From assembly GCA_900769095.1 (NCBI GenBank), contig CAAGFH010000153.1, forward strand, positions 1 to 12,542: 12,542 nucleotides of DNA, in the 5' to 3' direction. Shown piece by piece: positions 6,849 through 12,542 of the stretch. The translations under genes were made by a program, and so were the position numbers. The notes beneath the pieces were generated by a model. It was not told the DNA's origin, did not search any database, and was given only the letters and a program-made list of their open reading frames with translations. Origin of the DNA: Methanobacteriaceae archaeon. Lineage in GTDB: Archaea; Methanobacteriota; Methanobacteria; Methanobacteriales; Methanobacteriaceae. Positions within the stretch are counted from its first letter, which is position 1, and every line of letters starts with the position of its first letter.

Positions 6849-8210
6849 ATGAAACTCAAAAACATCGTTTTAATTGTAGCAACTTTAACATCATTTTTTG
6901 CAGTATTTTTATCTTCTGCGGTAATGGTGGCAGTTCCAAGTTTAGCATCTGAATTTGGCATGAGTAATATTGTTCAAAACTGGGTTACTATGCTATTCTT
7001 TTTAGCAGTAGCTATTTTTACAATTCCTGCAGGTCAGCTATCGGCTAAATTTGGTCTTAAAAAGTCAATGGTATTCGGAACAGCAGTTTATATAATAAGT
7101 TCTATTGTAGCTATTTTTTCAATAAACTCTGAAATGTTTTTATTATGTCGTTTAGTCCAAGGTATTGGTGTATCATTTTTAAATGTTGCTTCCATGGCTA
7201 TGGTTGTATCTGCATTTGATCCTCAAGAACGTGGTAAAGCTATTGGAATCAATGTAACTGGAGTTTATCTTGCAACATCAACTTCTCCTGTTATTGGTGG
7301 ATTTTTAAACTTCCAGTTCGGATGGAGATCTATATTTTTAACATCAGTTCCTTTTTTAGTCTTGATTTTAATTTTACTTATAGTTGAAGTCAAAGAAGAA
7401 TGGGCTACAATGGCAGATGTCCCAATAGATTGGAAAGGTTCAATTGTATATTCATTAGGAATTTTACTCTTCATCTATGGATTTACCCGTTTGGATGAAA
7501 GTATTGGTATCATATTAACAGTTGTCGGTTTAGTTGTACTAGCAGTATTTATTGCTATTGAACTTAGACAGAAATATCCTGTATTTGACGTGAAATTCTT
7601 TAAAAATCCAAAATTTGCATCTGCTAACTTTGCAGCGCTAACAGCTTATCTTGCAACATTTGCAGTAACAACAATTGTAAACTATAATCTTCAATACATT
7701 AGAGGATTTGACTCTCAAATGGCAGGTTTGGTGCTTTTGGTTGCTCCTGTAATTCAGGTAATTATGGCTCCAATTTCAGGAAGACTTTCTGATAAGATAA
7801 ATCCACAAAAACTAGCTGCTGTTGGTATGCTTTTTGGTGCAATTTCTCTTGGAATGCTTGCAATGCTTAACAATTCAACACCACTATGGTTCTTGATTGT
7901 TGCAATGATAGCTCATGGTTTAGGTTTTGGAATATTTTCATCTCCAAATACAAATGCGATTATGGGTTCTGTTCCGCCTAAAGACACTCCTGTTGCATCT
8001 GCATCTGTTGCTACAATGCGTGTTATCGGTCAAACAATGAGTATGGGAATGTTAACTTTGGTATTTGCATTTGTGATGGGTAATGTACCAATTGTAGAGA
8101 AATATTTCCCTCTTTTAATTACAAGCTCTCAGATAACTTGTTTAATTTGTATGGTGTTGTGTGTAGCATCTATTTTTGCTTCACTGGTTGGTATTAAATC
8201 TAAAAATTAA
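6849..8210 (+). CDS. MFS transporter, 14-helix DHA2 (EmrB/QacA-like) family
   Basis: This 453-residue integral membrane protein looks like a major facilitator superfamily proton-driven exporter with about 14 membrane helices (approximately 6-30, 42-62, 73-91, 98-121, 133-153, 162-180, 196-213, 219-238, 258-280, 291-311, 321-340, 345-366, 390-411, 424-448). Family motifs are a degenerate motif A, G-Q-L-S-A-K-F-G-L-K-K-S (62-73), motif B R-L-V-Q-G-I-G (101-107), and motif C around S-P-V-I-G-G (146-151). The acidic residue usual in motif A is replaced. The two extra central helices place it with DHA2 drug:H+ antiporters; the actual substrate is unknown. It starts 23 bases after the glycosylase stop with no recognisable ribosome binding site and no well-placed TATA box, so co-transcription with hisF is possible. 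It is convergent with the cyclophilin gene, 22 bases apart. A bacterial origin is plausible for such exporters but is not shown here. Confidence 0.88.
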   Translation: MKLKNIVLIVATLTSFFAVFLSSAVMVAVPSLASEFGMSNIVQNWVTMLFFLAVAIFTIPAGQLSAKFGLKKSMVFGTAVYIISSIVAIFSINSEMFLLCRLVQGIGVSFLNVASMAMVVSAFDPQERGKAIGINVTGVYLATSTSPVIGGFLNFQFGWRSIFLTSVPFLVLILILLIVEVKEEWATMADVPIDWKGSIVYSLGILLFIYGFTRLDESIGIILTVVGLVVLAVFIAIELRQKYPVFDVKFFKNPKFASANFAALTAYLATFAVTTIVNYNLQYIRGFDSQMAGLVLLVAPVIQVIMAPISGRLSDKINPQKLAAVGMLFGAISLGMLAMLNNSTPLWFLIVAMIAHGLGFGIFSSPNTNAIMGSVPPKDTPVASASVATMRVIGQTMSMGMLTLVFAFVMGNVPIVEKYFPLLITSSQITCLICMVLCVASIFASLVGIKSKN

Positions 8211-8241
8211 AAAAAAGTTGAAAGATAAGAATTTATCTTTC
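8209..8241 (-). terminator. Terminator of the cyclophilin gene, stem includes its stop codon
   Basis: A perfect 9-bp stem (arms 8220-8228 and 8233-8241, 4-base loop) contains the stop codon of the minus-strand cyclophilin gene in one arm. On the minus strand it is followed by CAAC and a run of eight T (complement of 8216-8209) that reaches the MFS stop codon. It therefore reads as a good terminator for the minus strand. On the plus strand the same stem lacks a long T run, so it would stop MFS transcripts only weakly. Confidence 0.7.
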
Positions 8242-8664
8242 TTCTACAGTTACTTTGTTCATTTTGTCGCCTTGGCGAATAGCGTTAACGACATCTTGAC
8301 CTTTAATAACTTGACCGAATACAGTGTGTACTCCGTCTAAGTGAGGTTGTGGAGAGTGAGTAATGAAGAATTGGCTTCCACCAGTGTCTTTTCCTGCGTG
8401 TGCCATAGATAATGCACCGGTTCCGTGTCTGTGTGGGTTTCCTTCAGTTTCACATTTAATTGTGTAACCAGGACCACCAGTACCGTTTCCTCTTGGACAT
8501 CCACCTTGAATTACAAAATCAGGAATCACTCTGTGGAAAGTTAATCCATCATAAAATCCTTCTTTAATTAATTTTTCAAAGTTTTCTACAGTTCCAGGTG
8601 CTTCATTTGGGAATAATTCAAGTTCAATGTTCCCTTTATCGGTTTCAATTATTGCGACTTTCAT
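8233..8664 (-). CDS. Cyclophilin-type peptidyl-prolyl cis-trans isomerase
   Basis: The 143-residue single-domain protein is a cytoplasmic cyclophilin that catalyses cis-trans isomerisation of peptide bonds before proline and assists folding. Active-site residues are in place: [13 protein letters not shown] (43-55) with R45, F50 and Q53; M87 in the G-A-L-S-M-A-H-A segment; Q98 and F100 in G-S-Q-F-F-I-T (96-102); and [11 protein letters not shown] (107-117). Histidine replaces tryptophan in the P-(W/H)-L-D-G position, a known variant linked in other cyclophilins to weaker cyclosporin binding. There is no signal peptide or membrane segment. AGGTGAT three bases before the ATG is the best ribosome binding site in the window. 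The gene is single, divergent from argD and convergent with the MFS gene. Confidence 0.96.
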   Translation of the reverse strand: MKVAIIETDKGNIELELFPNEAPGTVENFEKLIKEGFYDGLTFHRVIPDFVIQGGCPRGNGTGGPGYTIKCETEGNPHRHGTGALSMAHAGKDTGGSQFFITHSPQPHLDGVHTVFGQVIKGQDVVNAIRQGDKMNKVTVEER

Positions 8665-8688
8665 TTTATCACCTAATTTTTAAATAAT

Positions 8689-8709
8689 ATTAATATTATA
8701 AATATTAAT
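8689..8709. promoter_or_regulatory. Shared bidirectional promoter element between cyclophilin gene and argD
   Basis: An 8-bp perfect inverted repeat (arms 8689-8696 and 8702-8709) encloses TATAA and is centred at 8699, almost exactly the middle of the 71-base gap between the two divergent ATGs (8664 and 8736). A TATA box here predicts leaders of about 12 bases in both directions, each just including the ribosome binding site. One symmetric element could serve both genes. The pattern is seen directly; the function is inferred. Confidence 0.5.
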
Positions 8710-8735
8710 GATTAAATAGTTTATGGAATGATAAA

Positions 8736-9896
8736 ATGAATACTAAAGACTTAATTAAAATAGAAGATGACTATTTCATAAACACTTTTACCAGACAACC
8801 GGTCGTACTTGACCATGGTGAAGGTGTTAGAGTAACTGATATTGATGGAAATGAATATTTAGATATGTTTGCAGGTATCGCTGTAAGTGCTTTAGGTCAC
8901 AATCATCCTAAACTTGTAAAAGCTATACAGGATCAAGCTGCAAAACTCATTCACATTTCAAGTATTTATTATAATGAACCAGCTTTAGTATATGCTAAAA
9001 AATTAGTTGATGCAACTAACTTTGACAGAATCTTTTATGCAAACAGTGGTGCTGAAGCTAATGAAGGAGCTATTAAGTTAGCTGTTAAATACACTGGAAA
9101 AAGTGAAGTAATATCTACTGTTGATTCATTCCATGGAAGAACAATAATGACCCTTGCAGCAACAGGTCATGAAGAATATCACGAACCATTCAAATCATTA
9201 TTACCAAACGGATTTGTAAATGTTCCATATAATGATATTGATGCTATTAAAGAAGCTATTAATGAAAACACCGCAGCTATTATTGTTGAACCTATCCAAG
9301 GTGAAGGTGGAGTAAATGTTCCTGATGCAAATTACTTAAAAGAAATTGAAGCAATCTGTAAAGAAAACGGTATTGTATTTATTGTAGATGAAGTACAAAC
9401 TGGATTTGGAAGATGTGGAACATTATTTGCACACGAATTATTCGGTGTTAAACCAGATATCATGACTATGGCTAAAGGAATCGGTGGAGGAGTCCCAATG
9501 GGAGGAATCTTAGCAACCGAAGAAGTAGCTAGTGCATTTGTACCTGGAGACCATGGAACTACCTTTGGTGGAGGACCTCTTGTATGTGCAGCAGCTAATG
9601 TAGTCTTCGATGAGTTAACCAGTGAAGGATTCTTAGATAACGTTAATGAAGTTGGTGAATACTTCATTGATGAATTGAAAAAATTAGATAAGGATGTCAT
9701 TGAAGACGTTCGTGGTAAAGGATTAATTGTTGGTTTACAATTAACCAAACCTGGTGCAGAATATGTTGACAAACTCAGAGAAGCAGGATTCTTAATTAAC
9801 TGTACTGCTGGAAATGTTTTAAGATTTGTTCCACCATTAACAATTACTAAAGCTGACATTGATGAATTTGTTAAAGCTTTAGATGAAATTTTATAA
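8736..9896 (+). CDS. argD: ArgD, acetylornithine aminotransferase (PLP)
   Basis: This 386-residue class III (subgroup II) aminotransferase converts N-acetylglutamate semialdehyde and glutamate to N-acetylornithine in arginine synthesis; many ArgD enzymes also act on succinyl-DAP. Visible features are the phosphate-binding N-S-G-A-E-A-N-E (103-110), S-F-H-G-R-T (131-136), E-P-I-Q-G-E-G-G (185-192), the cofactor aspartate in V-D-E-V-Q-T-G-F-G-R (217-226; D218), and the PLP lysine K247 in M-A-K-G-I-G-G-G-V-P. T-F-G-G-G-P (276-281) and L-R-F-V-P-P-L (362-368) with substrate-binding R363 complete the family set. The length is normal. The ribosome binding site GGAATGAT is three bases from the ATG. 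It is a single gene with a strong terminator. Other omega-aminotransferases are alternatives, but the glycine-rich motifs and archaeal context fit ArgD best. Confidence 0.93.
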   Translation: MNTKDLIKIEDDYFINTFTRQPVVLDHGEGVRVTDIDGNEYLDMFAGIAVSALGHNHPKLVKAIQDQAAKLIHISSIYYNEPALVYAKKLVDATNFDRIFYANSGAEANEGAIKLAVKYTGKSEVISTVDSFHGRTIMTLAATGHEEYHEPFKSLLPNGFVNVPYNDIDAIKEAINENTAAIIVEPIQGEGGVNVPDANYLKEIEAICKENGIVFIVDEVQTGFGRCGTLFAHELFGVKPDIMTMAKGIGGGVPMGGILATEEVASAFVPGDHGTTFGGGPLVCAAANVVFDELTSEGFLDNVNEVGEYFIDELKKLDKDVIEDVRGKGLIVGLQLTKPGAEYVDKLREAGFLINCTAGNVLRFVPPLTITKADIDEFVKALDEIL

Positions 9897-9929
9897 GGTT
9901 ATCATCAGATAACCCAATTTCTTTTTTTT
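9897..9929 (+). terminator. argD terminator, loop contains the NUDIX stop codon
   Basis: GGTTATC (9897-9903) and GATAACC (9908-9914) form a perfect 7-bp stem with loop ATCA, starting on the base after the argD stop. A run of eight T at 9922-9929 and another seven T at 9935-9941 follow. The minus-strand stop codon of the NUDIX gene (9907-9905) lies in the loop, so the last codons of that gene double as the terminator of argD. The reverse direction has no long T run, so this is mainly an argD terminator. Confidence 0.78.
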
Positions 9930-10309
9930 AATACTTTTTTTAGGGATGCAGATAGCTCCAAACTTTTTAATTTATCAAGATTTGCCCACATAAACTCGGT
10001 GTGCTCTTCACTTATTTTAACATCACCTGAAACATCATCAAGATACATCATTAACTGTACGGTTCTTTTATTTGAATAATCGTTTTGTACCGCTTCGCAA
10101 AGGTCTCCAACTTTACAATCAAGATTTGTTTCTTCTTTAATCTCACGAACAAGTGCCTTAGTAAAGTATTCGCCATCTTCAACTTTTCCGCCTGGAAGTT
10201 CCCACATCTCAGGATCTGTTTTTGATTTTGGATGTCTTTTAACAATTAAAATCTCATCGTTTTTGTTTTTAATTACTCCTCTAACAGTAAGACCATAAAA
10301 TTTCTCCAT
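9905..10309 (-). CDS. NUDIX hydrolase, MutT-like
   Basis: The protein of 134 residues (from the ATG at 10309) has a NUDIX box at about 41-63: G41-K-V-E-D-G-E47 ... R55-E56-I-K-E59-E60-T-N-L. This is the magnesium-binding G-x5-E-x7-R-E-x-x-E-E pattern, with the final conserved glycine replaced by asparagine. W-E-L-P-G-G before the box is typical of MutT-like members that cleave nucleoside diphosphates linked to another group. The exact substrate (an oxidised dNTP, a sugar nucleotide or other) cannot be told. The open frame extends upstream to an ATG at 10432, but that adds 41 residues of low-complexity, AT-driven sequence covering the lysA promoter. The ATG at 10309 has GAGG (10321-10318) at proper distance. 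An ATG at 10339 has no such site. The gene is divergent from lysA and convergent with argD. Confidence 0.9.
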   Translation of the reverse strand: MEKFYGLTVRGVIKNKNDEILIVKRHPKSKTDPEMWELPGGKVEDGEYFTKALVREIKEETNLDCKVGDLCEAVQNDYSNKRTVQLMMYLDDVSGDVKISEEHTEFMWANLDKLKSLELSASLKKVLKKRNWVI

Positions 10310-10317
10310 ATTTTTTG

Positions 10318-10321
10318 CCTC
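10318..10321 (-). promoter_or_regulatory. NUDIX gene ribosome binding site that decides the start
   Basis: On the minus strand GAGG is followed by eight bases and the ATG at 10309. Neither of the two upstream in-frame ATGs (10339 and 10432) has a purine-rich site in front. This supports the 134-residue protein, which also begins right before the NUDIX fold as in other family members. Confidence 0.6.
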
Positions 10322-10351
10322 ATGAAGTGTTTTAATCATATTTTTAATTTG

Positions 10352-10360
10352 AAATTTAAA
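10352..10360 (-). promoter_or_regulatory. Candidate TATA box for the NUDIX gene
   Basis: On the minus strand TTTAAATTT at 10360-10352 would give transcription starting near 10332 and a leader of about 23 bases before ATG 10309. The sequence is AT-rich throughout, so the match is only moderately specific. The other candidate is the palindromic stretch near 10392-10401, shared with lysA. Confidence 0.3.
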
Positions 10361-10391
10361 GTATTGAATAGCTATTTGTTGTTTAGAAAAA

Positions 10392-10401
10392 TTTAAATAT
10401 A
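10392..10401 (+). promoter_or_regulatory. Candidate TATA box for lysA-dapF
   Basis: TTTAAATATA lies about 56 bases before the lysA ATG. It predicts transcription starting near 10421 and a leader of about 32 bases carrying the AGGAG ribosome binding site (10440-10444). It is the best TATA-like match upstream of lysA; no experimental support is available. Confidence 0.4.
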
Positions 10402-10452
10402 TTAAAAGAAATAACTTAAGAACATAATGCAACTTTTTTAGGAGTTTTTATT

Positions 10453-11736
10453 ATGGATTTAAATATTAAAGTTAACGAAAAAAACCACCTTGATATTGGT
10501 GGCGCAGATGCAGTCGATATTGCAGAAGAATTCGGAACTCCCACCTATGTCATTGATGAAAATAGGATAAGAGACAATTATAACAGATTTTATTCTGCTT
10601 TTTCTAAATATTACTCTGATTTTAAAGTATTTTACGCATGTAAAGCAAATACCAACCTCGCTGTAATGAAAATTTTAGAAAGTGAAGGTTGCTGTATTGA
10701 TGCAGTTTCCCCTGGAGAAGTTCACATATCCAAAAAAGTCGGATTTTCCGGTGACAGAATCTTATTTACTGGTAACAACATCACCAATGATGAATTAAAA
10801 TATGTTCATGATGAAGGTGTTGTCTTAAACATTGATTCAGTTTCTGCTCTTAACAGATTATCTAAAATGATTAATCCTGAAGGAGTAAAAATCTCATTTA
10901 GAGTAAACCCAATGGTAGGTGCAGGTCACCACGACCACTGTATTACTGGTGGAGTAATGAGTAAATTCGGTATTATGGAATCTGAAGCTGTAGAGGTATA
11001 CCAAAAAGCAAAAGAATTAGGATTTGAACCTGTTGGTATGCACTCTCACATCGGATCTGGTATTTTAGACCCAGAACCATTCAAATTAGCTATTGAATCT
11101 ACAATGGATATTGCAGGTAAAGTTCACCAAGATGCTGGAATTGACTTTGAATTCGTTGATTTTGGTGGAGGTGTAGGTATTCCATATACTCCTGAAGAAA
11201 ATATTGTAGACTTAGACAAATTTGCAGAAGTAAACATCGGTTTATTCAAAGAAAAATTAGAAGAATATGATATGAATAATCCTACAATGTATCTCGAACC
11301 CGGAAGATACTTAGTTGGAGATGCTAGTGTACTTTTAGTAACTGTAAACAGTTTAAAACAAAGTTACAGAAAATTCATCGGTGTAGATGCAGGTTTCCAC
11401 ACTCTCTTAAGACCTGCAATGTATGAATCATACCACCACATTGTAAATGCAAGCAAAATGGATGCTGAAGATACTCAAACTGTTGATATTGCAGGTAACG
11501 TTTGTGAATCAGGAGATTTATTCGCACGTGACAGACCAATGCCTGATGTAGAAGAAGGAGATGTATTAGGTATCTTAAACGCTGGAGCATATGGATTTAC
11601 CATGTCTTCAAACTACAACTCAAGACCTCTTGCATCAGAAATCTTAGTAACTGATGGTGAATGCTCAGTTGTACGTGAAAGAGAAACCTTCGAAGACTTA
11701 TATGCAAAACAAAGCATTCCACCACACTTAGAATAA
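10453..11736 (+). CDS. lysA: LysA, diaminopimelate decarboxylase
   Basis: This 427-residue fold-type III PLP enzyme decarboxylates meso-diaminopimelate to L-lysine, the last step of the DAP pathway. The N-terminal alanine-racemase-like barrel has the PLP lysine K64 in F-Y-A-C-K-A-N, then H-S-H-I-G-S-G (197-203), F-G-G-G-V-G (237-242) and E-P-G-R (282-285). The C-terminal beta domain has the catalytic C351-E-S-G-D (351-355) and the G-A-Y-G (378-381) motif. The length is normal. The ribosome binding site AGGAG lies eight bases before the ATG, the strongest classical Shine-Dalgarno in the window. dapF, which makes the meso-DAP substrate, starts 12 bases after the stop, so the two form an operon. 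Lysine is needed for protein and, in Methanobacteriales, also for pseudomurein cross-links. Confidence 0.97.
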   Translation: MDLNIKVNEKNHLDIGGADAVDIAEEFGTPTYVIDENRIRDNYNRFYSAFSKYYSDFKVFYACKANTNLAVMKILESEGCCIDAVSPGEVHISKKVGFSGDRILFTGNNITNDELKYVHDEGVVLNIDSVSALNRLSKMINPEGVKISFRVNPMVGAGHHDHCITGGVMSKFGIMESEAVEVYQKAKELGFEPVGMHSHIGSGILDPEPFKLAIESTMDIAGKVHQDAGIDFEFVDFGGGVGIPYTPEENIVDLDKFAEVNIGLFKEKLEEYDMNNPTMYLEPGRYLVGDASVLLVTVNSLKQSYRKFIGVDAGFHTLLRPAMYESYHHIVNASKMDAEDTQTVDIAGNVCESGDLFARDRPMPDVEEGDVLGILNAGAYGFTMSSNYNSRPLASEILVTDGECSVVRERETFEDLYAKQSIPPHLE

Positions 11737-11748
11737 GCTGGTAATATT

Positions 11749-12542
11749 ATGGATTTAAAAGGATTAAAATTTTCAAAAATGCATGGAATCGGTAATGATT
11801 TTCCAATTATTGATGAATCAAAAGGAAAAGTAATCTCTGAAGAAGATAAACCTGAAGCATGTAGAATATTATGCCACAGAAACTTCGGTGTAGGTGGAGA
11901 TGGTGTTTTATTCGTAGAACCGTCTGACGTTGCAGATATCGGTTATAGGATGTTTAATCCTGATGGAAGCGAAGCTGAAATGTGTGGAAACGGTATTAGA
12001 TGCTTTGGTGATTTTGTCTACAGAAAAGGTATTTTAAAACAGGAAAAAATGACTGTTGAGACAAGAGCAGGAATTAAAACAATTGAAATTACCTTGGATG
12101 ATGATGAACCAGTATTATTCAAAGTGGACATGGGATTATCAACATTCAAAACTCCTGAAATCCCAATGATTAGTGATGCTGAAGAGTTCTTGGACGGTGA
12201 ATTGGAAGTTTTAGATACAACTTTCAATGCAACTGCTATTAGTGTTGGAAATCCTCATGCAATTATCTTTGTTGATAATGTGGATGAAATCGATATCAAC
12301 AAGTATGGTCCAGCTATTGAAGCTCATGAAGTATTCCCTGAAAAAATTAATGTTCACTTTGTTGAAGTTATTTCTAAAAACGAAGGTAAAATGATTACTT
12401 GGGAGAGAGGTGCTGGTGTAACACTTGCATGTGGTACTGGAGCAACTTCTACAGCTATTTCCGGATTTAAATTAGGTTTATTTGATAGTGATGTATTACT
12501 TCATTTGCCTGGTGGAGACTTGAAGTTCAATGTCTATGAAAA
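11749..12542 (+). CDS. dapF: DapF, diaminopimelate epimerase (3' end cut by window)
   Basis: The frame opens with ATG at 11749 and runs for 264 complete codons to the window edge without a stop. DapF converts LL- to meso-diaminopimelate by a two-base, cofactor-free mechanism. The two catalytic cysteines are C79 in M-C-G-N-G-I-R and C228 in L-A-C-G-T-G-A. Substrate-binding segments M-H-G-I-G-N-D-F (11-18), F-N-P-D-G-S (69-74), V-G-N-P-H (166-170), I-N-V-H-F (200-204) and W-E-R-G-A-G (218-223) are intact. The position before T-L-A-C-G-T-G, usually glutamate in bacterial enzymes, is valine here. Family length suggests only roughly 10-25 residues are missing. The ribosome binding site GGTAAT is three bases from the ATG. 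It follows lysA by 12 bases as the second gene of the operon. Confidence 0.96.
   Translation, partial: MDLKGLKFSKMHGIGNDFPIIDESKGKVISEEDKPEACRILCHRNFGVGGDGVLFVEPSDVADIGYRMFNPDGSEAEMCGNGIRCFGDFVYRKGILKQEKMTVETRAGIKTIEITLDDDEPVLFKVDMGLSTFKTPEIPMISDAEEFLDGELEVLDTTFNATAISVGNPHAIIFVDNVDEIDINKYGPAIEAHEVFPEKINVHFVEVISKNEGKMITWERGAGVTLACGTGATSTAISGFKLGLFDSDVLLHLPGGDLKFNVYE

Noticed and set aside
10310..10432. N-terminal extension of the NUDIX protein
   Set aside because: It has no ribosome binding site at the upstream ATGs, unusual composition, and overlaps the promoter region of lysA; the ATG at 10309 fits better.
1..12542. CRISPR array, tRNA/rRNA gene, insertion sequence, integrase, toxin-antitoxin or defence cassette
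   Set aside because: No regularly spaced repeats, no cloverleaf-like segment, no transposase or nuclease frame and no unexplained gap over 150 bases were found on either strand; nearly all DNA is accounted for by housekeeping genes.

Overview
The window looks like a piece of a methanogenic euryarchaeon of the order Methanobacteriales, most likely Methanobrevibacter or a close relative. This is inferred from the gene families, not from a database search. The DNA is strongly AT-rich. It carries archaeal or archaeal/eukaryotic proteins (Dph2, Pus10, SRP54, Sec61-beta/SecG, and the start of a probable exosome subunit Csl4). Genes start behind GGTGAT/GTGAT-type ribosome binding sites, promoters look like TATA boxes, and gene ends have short hairpins with oligo-T tracts. 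The first 13 bases match the end of the standard Illumina adapter, so the left edge is a contig end with sequencing artefact, not genome.

Layout from the left. On the minus strand there is an operon hpt - dph2 - (gap) - csl4: purine salvage, diphthamide synthesis on elongation factor 2, and RNA exosome. csl4 runs off the contig edge. A divergent AT-rich promoter region (1699-1790) separates it from a plus-strand run srp54 - pus10 - moaC (signal recognition particle GTPase, tRNA pseudouridine 54/55 synthase, molybdopterin/tungstopterin precursor synthase). Next come a tiny secG gene (52 aa, Sec61-beta), a clear hairpin/T-tract terminator, hisF overlapping an Ogg1-type DNA glycosylase gene by 4 nt, and a 14-helix MFS transporter gene.

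The right half has single genes on alternating strands: cyclophilin peptidyl-prolyl isomerase (minus), argD (plus), a NUDIX hydrolase (minus), then lysA - dapF (plus). dapF is cut by the right edge close to its natural end. lysA and dapF catalyse the last two steps of DAP-pathway lysine synthesis. argD belongs to arginine synthesis and may also serve lysine synthesis, and hisF is histidine synthesis, so the second half is rich in amino-acid biosynthesis.

The region is almost entirely ordinary housekeeping DNA. I see no CRISPR array, integrase, transposase, tRNA/rRNA gene, toxin-antitoxin pair or defence cassette, and I do not see an undescribed system. The points worth a second look are structural: an adapter at the contig end, a small gene that is easily missed, hairpins that overlap the stop codons of convergent gene pairs, a symmetric shared promoter, a consistent Shine-Dalgarno register that settles two start codons, and the hisF-glycosylase overlap.
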